DNA from: Maioricimonas rarisocia
Lineage (GTDB): Bacteria; Planctomycetota; Planctomycetia; Planctomycetales; Planctomycetaceae
NCBI RefSeq assembly: GCF_007747795.1
Contig: NZ_CP036275.1
Location: 1,688,501-1,752,500 of the forward strand
Reading direction: 5' to 3'
Length of the DNA: 64,000 bases
The position numbers were made by a program, and so were the translations under genes. The notes under the pieces were generated by a model. The model was not told the DNA's origin and did not search any database. It worked only from the letters and a program-made list of their open reading frames with translations. How positions within the stretch are numbered: the stretch's first letter is position 1; each line of letters begins with the position of its first letter. Of the stretch, positions 37,476 through 45,478 are shown one piece after another.

Positions 37476-39329
37476 ATGAAGCGATGGACGAAAACAAGCT
37501 GGCTGGCCGGACTGGCCGCCACGGGCGCCCTGACGCTAGGTCTGAGCGGCCTCTCGCTGGCTCAGTCGCAGGGGGAACGGACCCAGAGCACGTTTACGAT
37601 TCCTCCGGCCCAGGAACTGCTGCAGATCGAGGTCGATACGCCTGAACAGGTGCGCGTAAACAACGACTTCGAGTACAGCATCCACGTCACCAACACGTCC
37701 GACAACGTCGTTCTGCACGACGTCAAGATCGCGCAGAAGACTCAGAAGGGCTTCGAGATCGAGTCGGCGCAGGTGCAGAAGAAGGGTCAGCAGCAGGGCA
37801 ACCAGCAGCAGGGCAACCAGCAGTCCGCTGATCAGCAGAAAAAGGGGCAGAACGAGGAACAGGGTCAGAACGACAAGCAGGGCCAGAAGGGCGACAAGGA
37901 AAAGAGTAAGAAAGAGGGCAACCAGAAGGGCCAGAGCAAGGGCCAGAGCCAGAGCAAAGGCCAGAGCCAGAGCACAGGCAAAGGCAAGAGCGAGTGGACG
38001 ATCTCGCAGCTCGAGCCGGGTGAAACGCGAATCATTCGCGTGAAGGCGAGTTCGGAGAACGAAGGCGAACAGCAGATGTGCCTGATGGTGAAGTCGTTCA
38101 CCCCGGCTCTCTGTCTGACGACGACGTTCACGAAGCCGGAACTGAAGGTCGCTCTCGACCTGCCGGAGAAGGCCAACGTCTGCGAGCCGTTCGAGATTGA
38201 ATACTACATCAAGAATACCGGAACGGGTGCTGTCGAGACTCTGACGGTCAAGAGCGATCTTCCCGAAGGGCTGACGCTGGAGGACGGCAGCAAGAAGATC
38301 AACTTCGAGGTGGACGGTCTCGAGCCGGAAGAAGTCCGCAAGTTCGTGGCCACCGTGATGGCTTCGAAGGCCGGTTCGTATTCGACGCGTGGTGTCGTGA
38401 CCGCTCCCGGTGGTCTGAAGGCCCGCTCGAAGAAGTGGTCAGTTGATGTGCGTGCAGCCGATCTGGCTGTGGCGATCGACGGTCCGAAGCGCGTGCATAT
38501 CGACCGCGAAGCGACGTATACCGTCCGCGTGAGCAACAACGGCGATGCGCCGGCTCGCGATGCCAGCCTCATGCTGCAGTTCCCGCAGACCGCCGGTCTG
38601 GTGAGCACCGGAGAGATCCGCCAGAGCGATCAGAAGGTCGCTTCGAGCGGCAACCAGAGCGGCAGTGCTCAGACCCGCACGGCTGCGTACCGCGGTGAAG
38701 GGAGCGAGCAGGACAAGGAGAAGTCCGGCAACAACCAGAACCAGAAGGAGCAGAATCAGAAGGACCAGAATCAGTCCGATCCTGCTGACGAGCAGTGGAA
38801 CCTCGGTGATCTCGAGCCAGGTCAGACGCGTGAAGTCGAAGTGACCCTCCGTCCGGAAGAAGCCCGCAAGATGCAGATCGAAGCGATCGCTGTGCATCTG
38901 TGTGGCGGCGAAGAGAAGTCGGAAGAGATCAAGACGACCGCTGCAACGGCGACCGAAGTGATTGCCGTCCCGGCACTCGCGATTGCGGTCATCGACGAGA
39001 AGGACCCGGTGGGCGTCGATTCGGAAGTGACCTACCGGATCATTCTGAAGAACGAAGGAACGGCTGACGCCGAGCAGCTCGACGTGAGTATCGACGTGCC
39101 GGAGCAGTTCAAGTTCGTCGAAGGCTCGGGCAAGACCGAAGTGAATGCTGAAGAAGGATCGCTGTCGTTCGCGACCGTCAAAAAGCTCACTCCCGGCGAA
39201 GAAGCCACTTGGGAAGTGCGCTTTCAGGCGAAGGATACCGGTCAGGTCCGACTGCCGGTTCGCGTGACGAGCAAGACGACCAACCAGCCGGTGAAGGCTG
39301 AAGAACCGACCCGTCTGATCCGCAACTGA
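37476..39329 (+). CDS. Secreted DUF11-repeat protein with two disordered inserts
   Basis: 617 aa from ATG 37476 with AGGAGAA six bases upstream. A Sec signal (MKRWTKTSWLAGLAATGALT) leads to at least four DUF11-type beta-sandwich repeats, recognisable by D-x-PExVRVNxDFEYSIHVTN, CEPFEIEYYIKNTG, DREATYTVRVSNNG and DSEVTYRIILKNEG. Two long low-complexity stretches interrupt repeats one and three: residues about 99-171 (glutamine, lysine, glycine, glutamate) and 388-438 (asparagine, glutamine, lysine). The protein is probably a cell-surface or envelope structural component. It is followed by a strong terminator and stands upstream of the acidic lipoprotein. Confidence 0.88.
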   Translation: MKRWTKTSWLAGLAATGALTLGLSGLSLAQSQGERTQSTFTIPPAQELLQIEVDTPEQVRVNNDFEYSIHVTNTSDNVVLHDVKIAQKTQKGFEIESAQVQKKGQQQGNQQQGNQQSADQQKKGQNEEQGQNDKQGQKGDKEKSKKEGNQKGQSKGQSQSKGQSQSTGKGKSEWTISQLEPGETRIIRVKASSENEGEQQMCLMVKSFTPALCLTTTFTKPELKVALDLPEKANVCEPFEIEYYIKNTGTGAVETLTVKSDLPEGLTLEDGSKKINFEVDGLEPEEVRKFVATVMASKAGSYSTRGVVTAPGGLKARSKKWSVDVRAADLAVAIDGPKRVHIDREATYTVRVSNNGDAPARDASLMLQFPQTAGLVSTGEIRQSDQKVASSGNQSGSAQTRTAAYRGEGSEQDKEKSGNNQNQKEQNQKDQNQSDPADEQWNLGDLEPGQTREVEVTLRPEEARKMQIEAIAVHLCGGEEKSEEIKTTAATATEVIAVPALAIAVIDEKDPVGVDSEVTYRIILKNEGTADAEQLDVSIDVPEQFKFVEGSGKTEVNAEEGSLSFATVKKLTPGEEATWEVRFQAKDTGQVRLPVRVTSKTTNQPVKAEEPTRLIRN

Positions 39330-39348
39330 TCCTGACGGGGGAAACGAG

Positions 39349-39385
39349 CCCCGGGAGTGTCACGCTCCCGGGGCGTTATTTCTTC
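39349..39385 (+). terminator. Intrinsic terminator after the DUF11 gene
   Basis: A perfect 10-bp stem, GCCCCGGGAG (39349-39358) with CTCCCGGGGC (39366-39375), closes a seven-base loop and is followed by GTTATTTCTT. It lies 20 bases after the stop codon. Confidence 0.85.
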
Positions 39386-39440
39386 ACGTCGCAGATGTAT
39401 CGAGTAACGCACAGGGCCAGAAGCGAACAGGAGACAGGCG

Positions 39441-39926
39441 ATGAACAGATGGTACGAAATGGTCTTCGCTGTGTTGATCGCCGGTCTGGCGGTCGGCTGC
39501 GATGCGACCGAGACGGAAACCGATGAGGTGTTGCCGGAACCGGATACGACGGCCGCGCCGCTCGAGGATGTGGACGACGATGCGGAATTCGTCCCGGACA
39601 ACGATCTGGCGGACCCGGAGCCTGGCGATGCCCCTCTGGTCGATCCGACGGAGCCGGCGACCGATCCACTGACGAGCGAGTCAGCGGTGACAGAGCCGGC
39701 AGAAACGGATCTGGCGGGTACAGAGTCGGCGAACGCCGATCCGGAAGGCACAAATTCGGAGAGTCCCGAGCCGGCGAATCCGAATCTTGCCGAGCCGCCG
39801 CAAACGAAACCACAGGACGGAGCGAACGAGTCGGAACCGACCGACTCGGATTCGTCTTCAGACAAGCCGGTTGAAGAAGAGTCGGCCGATTCGCTTCCGA
39901 ATCAGAACCAGGACGGCTCGCAGTAA
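39441..39926 (+). CDS. Acidic, proline/threonine-rich lipoprotein, function unknown
   Basis: 161 aa. A short signal (WYEMVFAVLIAGLAVGC) ends in the lipobox AVGC, so Cys about residue 20 is the lipidation site. The rest is almost entirely Asp, Glu, Pro, Thr, Ser and Ala with no predicted fold, and repeats of the type EPAxxDLAxTES. AGGAGACAGG precedes the ATG. A membrane-anchored disordered spacer or cation-binding layer is plausible but not shown. It may be transcribed apart from the DUF11 gene because the terminator intervenes. Confidence 0.75.
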   Translation: MNRWYEMVFAVLIAGLAVGCDATETETDEVLPEPDTTAAPLEDVDDDAEFVPDNDLADPEPGDAPLVDPTEPATDPLTSESAVTEPAETDLAGTESANADPEGTNSESPEPANPNLAEPPQTKPQDGANESEPTDSDSSSDKPVEEESADSLPNQNQDGSQ

Positions 39927-40043
39927 GTTGAAGTTTTTAAGTCATGCCGGGCCCGGTGATGCCGCTTGTCGGTCGTTGCCGGGCTGTCGGCGGGTGGGTG
40001 CGTGGGGTAAGCGGGCGTTCTGACCAGAACAGGGGAAGAGGCA

Positions 40044-40718
40044 ATGGATCCAAAGAACACACAGCAAGGCATGGGGGATCGAAGTCAACAGGGCAACGCG
40101 GACGATCGGGTTCGCAGCAAGGCAAAAGCGAAGGCCGAAGAAGGTCAGCGTGAAGCCGAACGACTGAAGGAGGACGCTGCGACCGCCACGGAGCAGATGC
40201 AGGAGGAGGCTCGGGAGACGGTCGAAGCGGCCCGCGACTCGGCTGCCGAAGCAATGCGTCAGGCGCGCGAAGAAGGAGCCTCTTTTGCGGCACGTCAGAA
40301 GGATCGGGCTGCCAGCGAGATCTCGACGATCGAGGAGGCCATCCGCCGGGCTGCGTCGAAGCTGGATGACGAAAATGATGAGCGGCTCGCTTCCTGGGTG
40401 GAAGCGGCGGCCGATGGTGTCGGACGGACGGCCAGTTACCTGAAGGGGAACGAGCCGGGGCATCTGGTCGAAGACGTCGAAGATGTTGCACGCCAGCGGC
40501 CCGAACTGTTCTACGGGGGGCTGTTTGTCGCGGGCCTGGGGATCGCACGGTTCCTGAAGGCTTCGCGTCCGCGATCGCGGCGACGATCGGATACGACGCA
40601 GCGGGACGGAGTTGAACTGCACCAGAACTACACGCCGCCGTCCCAGGTTGCCACTGGGGTGCCGGCAGGTGCGTCGACCGCGTCGACGCGTGGGCCGGTC
40701 GCGACAAAACCCCGTTGA
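40044..40718 (+). CDS. Coiled-coil protein with C-terminal membrane segment
   Basis: 224 aa. Residues about 20-110 are alanine, glutamate, arginine and lysine-rich with heptad character (KAEEGQREAERLKEDAATAT), a likely long coiled coil. A single hydrophobic stretch (LFYGGLFVAGLGIARFL, about 153-169) could cross or dip into the membrane, and a basic tail follows. GGGGAAGAGG precedes the ATG. The gene begins a three-gene unit with a holin-III-like and a DUF3618 protein, the grouping seen in other bacteria near envelope or stress loci. Function unknown. Confidence 0.78.
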   Translation: MDPKNTQQGMGDRSQQGNADDRVRSKAKAKAEEGQREAERLKEDAATATEQMQEEARETVEAARDSAAEAMRQAREEGASFAARQKDRAASEISTIEEAIRRAASKLDDENDERLASWVEAAADGVGRTASYLKGNEPGHLVEDVEDVARQRPELFYGGLFVAGLGIARFLKASRPRSRRRSDTTQRDGVELHQNYTPPSQVATGVPAGASTASTRGPVATKPR

Positions 40719-40771
40719 GGGCGTATGCGGCGTTCTTCACACATTAATCGGCGACAGCAGGAGGGAGTTCA

Positions 40772-41245
40772 GTGAGCTCACCCGGAAGTAGAACAAATCG
40801 TGTCCTGGAGCACGAACGGCTGCGGGACGGACTGAAAGACGAGGCGCGCACCATCGGTGCTCTGCTCAAGGAATTGCGGGACGAGATGATCCTGCTGTTC
40901 CGCGAGGAAGTGGCCCTGGCGAAAGCAGAAACGGCCCAGAAGGCGGCGAAGTTCGGTCGCAACGCCGGATACCTGGCGGTGGGAGCGGCGATCGCTCTGG
41001 CGGGAGTGCTGTTTCTCGTGGCGGCTGCTGTCGCTGGCGTGTATGCGGCACTTGTCGCGGCAGGACTCTCGAGTCTGGTTGCCGTCTGGCTGGCACCACT
41101 GGTCGTCGGTCTGATCGCGGGACTCGTCGGCTACGGACTGATCAAGAAGGCGATCAGCACGTTCGAGAACGAGTCGCTGGTGCCTGAGCGGACCGTGCAG
41201 TCGCTACAGGAAGACAAAGACTGGATCCAGGAGAAGGTGCAATAA
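40772..41245 (+). CDS. Holin superfamily III (phage-holin-like) membrane protein
   Basis: 157 aa from GTG 40772, with GGAGGGA six bases upstream. A charged N-terminal helix (LRDEMILLFREEVALAKAE) precedes two hydrophobic helices (YLAVGAAIALAGVLFLVAAA and VWLAPLVVGLIAGLVGYGLI), the usual plan of the putative actinobacteriophage holin III family. Despite the name, non-phage members are common and no phage genes are nearby. The stop overlaps the next ATG as TAATG (41243-41247), so translation of the two is probably coupled. Confidence 0.85.
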   Translation: MSSPGSRTNRVLEHERLRDGLKDEARTIGALLKELRDEMILLFREEVALAKAETAQKAAKFGRNAGYLAVGAAIALAGVLFLVAAAVAGVYAALVAAGLSSLVAVWLAPLVVGLIAGLVGYGLIKKAISTFENESLVPERTVQSLQEDKDWIQEKVQ

Positions 41246-42777
41246 TGACGACCCGCGAAGAACTCGAGAGCCGATATTCGAACGGAGAGCTCGACCGCAG
41301 TCCGAAGGGAATCCACGAGGATATCCGGGAGACGCGGCGGGAGATGGATGAAACGATCGACGCGCTGGACGAACGGCTCAGTCCGTCCCGCCTGCTGGAT
41401 GACGTGCTCGACTACTTCCGCACCACGGAGGGAGCCGACAAAGGTAAGGTCGCGGCCCGCCAGGTTCGCCGTTACGGCAAGTCGGCGGTCCGGCACATCA
41501 AACGGAATCCGATTCCCGCCTTGATGAGCGTCGCCGGCCTCGCCTGGCTGCTGTTCGAAGATGACGATGTCGAAGATGAGTACGAGTCGGAGTGGGACGA
41601 CCTTCACGAGCATAGCGGCTCGTACGTCGATGCCCGCACCGGCGAGCCGTACGCCGACGACTGCGAAGCGCAGTGGAAGCAGGAAGTGGCTGCCTGGAAT
41701 TCCAATTACGACTGGCAGCAGTCCGGCGAGGATGAGCAGACCTGGTCGAAGCGGACCCAGGAGGCACTCGACGGACTGACCCGGGAGCTGCAGGACACGT
41801 CAAAGAAGACGGGAGACCGTCTCCGCCTGGCTGCGGCGAAGGTCGTGGCATTCTCCGGGCATAAGCGGAAGGAGATCCAGTCGCGGTGGCGCAGCCTGAG
41901 TGAGCACAGCGGCTCCTACGTGGATGCGCGGACCGGCGAACCGTATGACGCTTCCTACGGCCGCGAGTGGCAGAATCTGGCTGCGTGCGACTTCTGCGCC
42001 GACCATGAGTGGTCGGAAGAGGACGAGGCGAACTGGTCGGAGAAGTCCCGGCTGGCTCTGGAGGAGATTCAGCGCGGCCTGCGGGACAAACAGGCGACCG
42101 CGAAGCAGAAGATGCAGAAGGTGGCTGCCCGGATCGGCGAGTTCGTCGGGAGCACGCGGGACATGTCGGCCGAGTACGGACAGTCCACGATGGACGGTCT
42201 CCGCGGCGCTGCCAGCGCCTCGGGCGAACGAATGTCAGAATGGGGCCGTGCCGGGTCGCGTGCAGGGGCGGCAGCCGGCCGCCGAGCACAAAGTGCTGGG
42301 CGTCAGATGAAACGTGGCGGCCGAAAGATGAGCCGCAAGGTTCAGGACGGGTACTCCTACAGCCAGGATCGTGCTGCCGAGGCGATGGACGAATACCCCC
42401 TCGCCGTAGGAGCTGGCGTCCTGGCGGCCGGACTTCTGGCCGGGTTGCTGTTGCCGCGGACGCGTCGCGAAGACGAGTTGATGGGGGAGACATCTGATCG
42501 GCTCATGCGTCGGGCACAGGAAGAGGGAGAGGAGATGCTCGAACGTGGCCAGCAGGTGGCGGCCCGCACGGCGGAAGCGGCAATGGACGAAGCCGAACGC
42601 CAGGGTCTTTCACCGCGTGACGTGCGGGAGTCAGTGGAAGAGGCCGCTCATGAGGTCAAGGAGCGGGTAACGGAATCGGCCACCCAGGTGGCCAGTCGGG
42701 CAAAGCAGACGGCCCGCGAAGAGACCGACCAGCAGGTCGAAGAGTACTCGTCAAGCAACGAGCCCTCGGACCGCTGA
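41245..42777 (+). CDS. DUF3618 protein with duplicated HSGSYVDARTGEPY module
   Basis: 510 aa. The N-terminal DUF3618 signature is clear (IHEDIRETRREMDETIDALD, then ERLSPSRLLDDVLDYF). Residues about 115-205 and 212-297 are a direct duplication offset by about 98 residues. Both copies carry HSGSYVDARTGEPY, a Trp about ten residues later, an acidic/Trp segment (GEDEQTWSKRT or EEDEANWSEKS) and a helical RLAAAKVVAF/KMQKVAARIG end. A hydrophobic helix follows near residue 386 (YPLAVGAGVLAAGLLAGLLL), and the C-terminus is a charged coiled coil. DUF3618 proteins are proposed envelope-associated. The repeated module is not one I recognise. Confidence 0.85.
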   Translation: MTTREELESRYSNGELDRSPKGIHEDIRETRREMDETIDALDERLSPSRLLDDVLDYFRTTEGADKGKVAARQVRRYGKSAVRHIKRNPIPALMSVAGLAWLLFEDDDVEDEYESEWDDLHEHSGSYVDARTGEPYADDCEAQWKQEVAAWNSNYDWQQSGEDEQTWSKRTQEALDGLTRELQDTSKKTGDRLRLAAAKVVAFSGHKRKEIQSRWRSLSEHSGSYVDARTGEPYDASYGREWQNLAACDFCADHEWSEEDEANWSEKSRLALEEIQRGLRDKQATAKQKMQKVAARIGEFVGSTRDMSAEYGQSTMDGLRGAASASGERMSEWGRAGSRAGAAAGRRAQSAGRQMKRGGRKMSRKVQDGYSYSQDRAAEAMDEYPLAVGAGVLAAGLLAGLLLPRTRREDELMGETSDRLMRRAQEEGEEMLERGQQVAARTAEAAMDEAERQGLSPRDVRESVEEAAHEVKERVTESATQVASRAKQTAREETDQQVEEYSSSNEPSDR

Positions 42778-42826
42778 GTGCTGCGGACGGACGTCGCAGC
42801 TGTTTCTTCAATGATTGCGAGTAACG

Positions 42827-42863
42827 AACAGGAGGGACGTCGACAACCGGCGCCCCTCCTGTT
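42827..42863 (+). terminator. Hairpin between convergent DUF3618 and lipoprotein genes
   Basis: AACAGGAGGG (42827-42836) pairs perfectly with CCCTCCTGTT (42854-42863) across a 17-base loop. No long T run follows on either strand, so it is a weak or Rho-assisted bidirectional terminator candidate. Confidence 0.5.
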
Positions 42864-42891
42864 GCGTTTCAGGATGTACAGAACGGTTTCG

Positions 42892-43386
42892 TCACGGTGC
42901 TGAGGACAGCTCGATTTTCAGATCGCTGGTGCCGTCGTCGGGAATGGTCAGTTCGATACCGGACATGGTCGGATTGGCATACTGATTGGGCAGGGCATTG
43001 ATCCAGTTGACACCAGAGGTTGGCGATTCGGCAGCGTGAGCCGCGTCCTCTCCAAGCTGATCGGCAGACATCGAATCGGCCGAGACCTCGACGGTTCTCG
43101 AGACGCCGACCTGGTAGCTGCCCGGTACCGCTCCATCTTTGGAGGGAAACGCTTTGAGTTCGAATCGTCCGGACGAGTCAGTCAGTGCATTCGCCGGGTA
43201 ATTGTCCGGAGGGACGGGAGCGAAGACGACAGAGGCTCCCTCGACCGGTTCGCCGTCGAGCAGGATGACGCCGGTCGCCGGAACGGTCTCCGGCAGATTC
43301 TTCGTCCATTCATCCTCCGACGAACAGGCAGAAAGAACGAGCAGTAGAAGTATCGGGGTCATGGTCCGCAGGTGCAGGTTGCGCAC
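42892..43386 (-). CDS. Small lipoprotein paired with DUF1559 protein, second cassette
   Basis: 164 aa from GTG 43386, chosen because CTGGAG lies six bases upstream and the start gives a good n-region (VRNLHLRTMTPILLLLVLSAC). The lipobox LSAC puts the lipidated Cys at about residue 20. The mature part has the carboxypeptidase-regulatory-like pattern VPATGVILLDGEPVEGASVVF and ALTDSSGRFELKAF. It parallels the lipoprotein at 25275, with similar length, pattern and position after DUF1559. Function unknown. Confidence 0.82.
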   Translation of the reverse strand: MRNLHLRTMTPILLLLVLSACSSEDEWTKNLPETVPATGVILLDGEPVEGASVVFAPVPPDNYPANALTDSSGRFELKAFPSKDGAVPGSYQVGVSRTVEVSADSMSADQLGEDAAHAAESPTSGVNWINALPNQYANPTMSGIELTIPDDGTSDLKIELSSAP

Positions 43387-43459
43387 AGTGATCTCCAGCG
43401 CCTCGAATTGAAACATCGATGAGAGGACGTTGTGTCGACGAAATGGAATCGGGAGGTCG

Positions 43460-44563
43460 TCAGAATTCGGCGATGACCTCGCCTCCGGCCTTGGTGCCCA
43501 GCGCTCCCCACACGCCGTAGGGACTGATACTGACCGAGAGCGGGTCGGGAGCCGTGACGGCGATGTTTCCGGCGTCGATGTTCTCGCTGATGAACCGGAC
43601 GGCTCCGTCTCCCATAAGGGCAAAAATGCCCCCCTCATGCTCGCTGGTTGGCGTCCAGATGCCCGGCCCGTAATGACCGCCACCGCTCTGCCAGGCCGGA
43701 TTGCCGATGAGGCAGAGCGCCGAGTTGGGGGGCAGGATTGTCGTGACGGCGTGGAAGAAGGCCGCTCCGTCCCCCCAGCGATAGCCGGGAGAGGTGTCCT
43801 GTGTGAACATCGCGGCGGTGCTGGCATAGAACGTTCCGTCGAAGAATGACGCACAACTGATCGGGCTGAAGGTGCTGGGGTCGCCGCTGGCGTCGACGGC
43901 AACCATACCGATCGAACGGGAGCTGTGCGGCCGGGACCGTTCGGCCATGGCGATGGTGTTGCTGGAGCCATCGATAACGTCGCGGAGACGGACGGTGGCC
44001 TGTTTGCCGAACATACCACGGTTGGGCATCGGTCCATCCGGAGAGGATCCTGTTCTCACGCCGGCGTCGGGGATTGAGGCGAGGTAGTTGTCGCCGCCGC
44101 TGAAACCGTAGCTGTATCTGCCGCGGGGGCCGCCGCCGTGCGGCTGTCGCTCACCCGCATCGCTGGGACAGTTGAGCATCCCGATCACCTGGTTCCACCA
44201 GGGACTGTCGGCCCAGGGGGCGGTCTGATTGTCCATGATCGTGTTATACAGAGCCCCTTGATCGTAATAGGGGAGCAGAGCGACGAAGGCACTCATGCGG
44301 GCACGATGCTGTCCGGAGGGGATTGTTCCACTGCCACCCTGCCGGGCCGGGAACTGACCATAGACGTCGTGATAGTTGTGGAGCGCAAGCCCGAGCTGTT
44401 TGAGGTTGTTCCGACACTGGGTGCGTCGCGCTGCTTCGCGCGCCTGCTGCACCGCCGGGAGCAGTAGTGCAATCAGGATCGCGATAATCGCGATGACGAC
44501 GAGCAGTTCGATCAGCGTGAATCCGGACGATGTTGACCTGCGGCGTGTCGGTGCGCAGCGCAT
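43460..44563 (-). CDS. DUF1559 prepilin-like protein, second copy
   Basis: 367 aa. The leader ends in [19 protein letters not shown] with the Gly-Phe prepilin cleavage site and is followed by [20 protein letters not shown]. The family C-terminal motif [15 protein letters not shown] is present. It has the same architecture as the copy at 25807 and is likewise followed by a small lipoprotein gene 73 bases downstream, so the unit has been duplicated or independently retained. Expected at the cell surface or in a pseudopilus-like structure. Confidence 0.95.
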   Translation of the reverse strand: MRCAPTRRRSTSSGFTLIELLVVIAIIAILIALLLPAVQQAREAARRTQCRNNLKQLGLALHNYHDVYGQFPARQGGSGTIPSGQHRARMSAFVALLPYYDQGALYNTIMDNQTAPWADSPWWNQVIGMLNCPSDAGERQPHGGGPRGRYSYGFSGGDNYLASIPDAGVRTGSSPDGPMPNRGMFGKQATVRLRDVIDGSSNTIAMAERSRPHSSRSIGMVAVDASGDPSTFSPISCASFFDGTFYASTAAMFTQDTSPGYRWGDGAAFFHAVTTILPPNSALCLIGNPAWQSGGGHYGPGIWTPTSEHEGGIFALMGDGAVRFISENIDAGNIAVTAPDPLSVSISPYGVWGALGTKAGGEVIAEF

Positions 44564-45478
44564 GCGTGGACTCCCTGAGAAGACGGAGCAGATATGGGAT
44601 GACGGAGAATCGTGGTGCGCAACGTCCCTGCAGGCGGGCTATACAGGAACCTGAAAGAAGGGCCCGCGCAACGCTTGTGGGTTCTGAGAAGACGTTGCCG
44701 TGTGGCGATCGAGTGCGCCACGCTTCGAAGTTACGGGGACCAGTTCCGGCTGTCAAGAACTTTTCAGAATCTCGCGATGGTTCTTATATGAGATCTCTTT
44801 GTGAGGCACTGGCGATGCCCACGTGGATTGGTGTGCGGTGATCAGTATGTGGCACCCCGCGGCCGGGCCGGCCAGCGTCAGGGCAGGCAGGAATGCCTGC
44901 CCCACCTGGCTCAATGACGTGGCTGGCTGCAAGTCGCTTTGTCGGCTGTCGTGCGAAGAGCCATTGCGTCGCAGCGGGAGAGTGGGCCTCAAGCAGTTTC
45001 CCCGCGGTCGCTGCGCGGAAGTGGGGCAGACATTCCTGTCTGCCTTCTCTTTATTGTGGTCTGACTCTCGCACTGCAGAGCGACTTCGGCGCCCTGGCAG
45101 GGACCTTGGCGGAGCCGGTGGGGGCCGGGATGACTGCTGTGCCGTTGCCTCCAGGATGAACGCTGCGTTCTCGCACGTCTTTCTGTGCCTGGACCACCCG
45201 GCGTGGAAAAGCGTTCGAGAGATTTGAAAGCCGACGGGCCGGTCAGCGTCAGGGCAGGCAGGAATGGAATGCCTGCCCCACCTGGCTCGATGTCGTGGCT
45301 GGCTGCAACTCGCTTTGTCGACTGTCGTGCGAAGAGCCATTGCGTCGCAGCGAGAGAGTGGGCCTCAAGCAGTTTCCCCGCGGTCGCTGCGCGGAAGTGG
45401 GGCGATCACGCTTGCTCCACCTGGTGCTTTCCGGGAGCGCGGCCGTGACGGGATCCAGAGGCGAGAGTGACCGGCAAC
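44564..45478. repeat. Gene-free region with a 164/169-bp direct repeat
   Basis: 915 bases without a convincing gene. Copy A is 44864-45027 and copy B 45235-45403. They align along their whole length with about 10 substitutions, and copy B has a five-base insertion duplicating GGAAT in its palindrome. Each copy begins with a GGCAGGCAGGAATGCCTGCC-type palindrome. Between them, GGCAGACATTCCTGTCTGCC (about 45026-45045) is a further palindrome of the same type. Confidence 0.9.

Noticed and set aside
40772-41245. Prophage remnant suggested by the holin-like gene
   Set aside because: No other phage gene or attachment site is nearby, and this holin family is common in non-phage membrane clusters.
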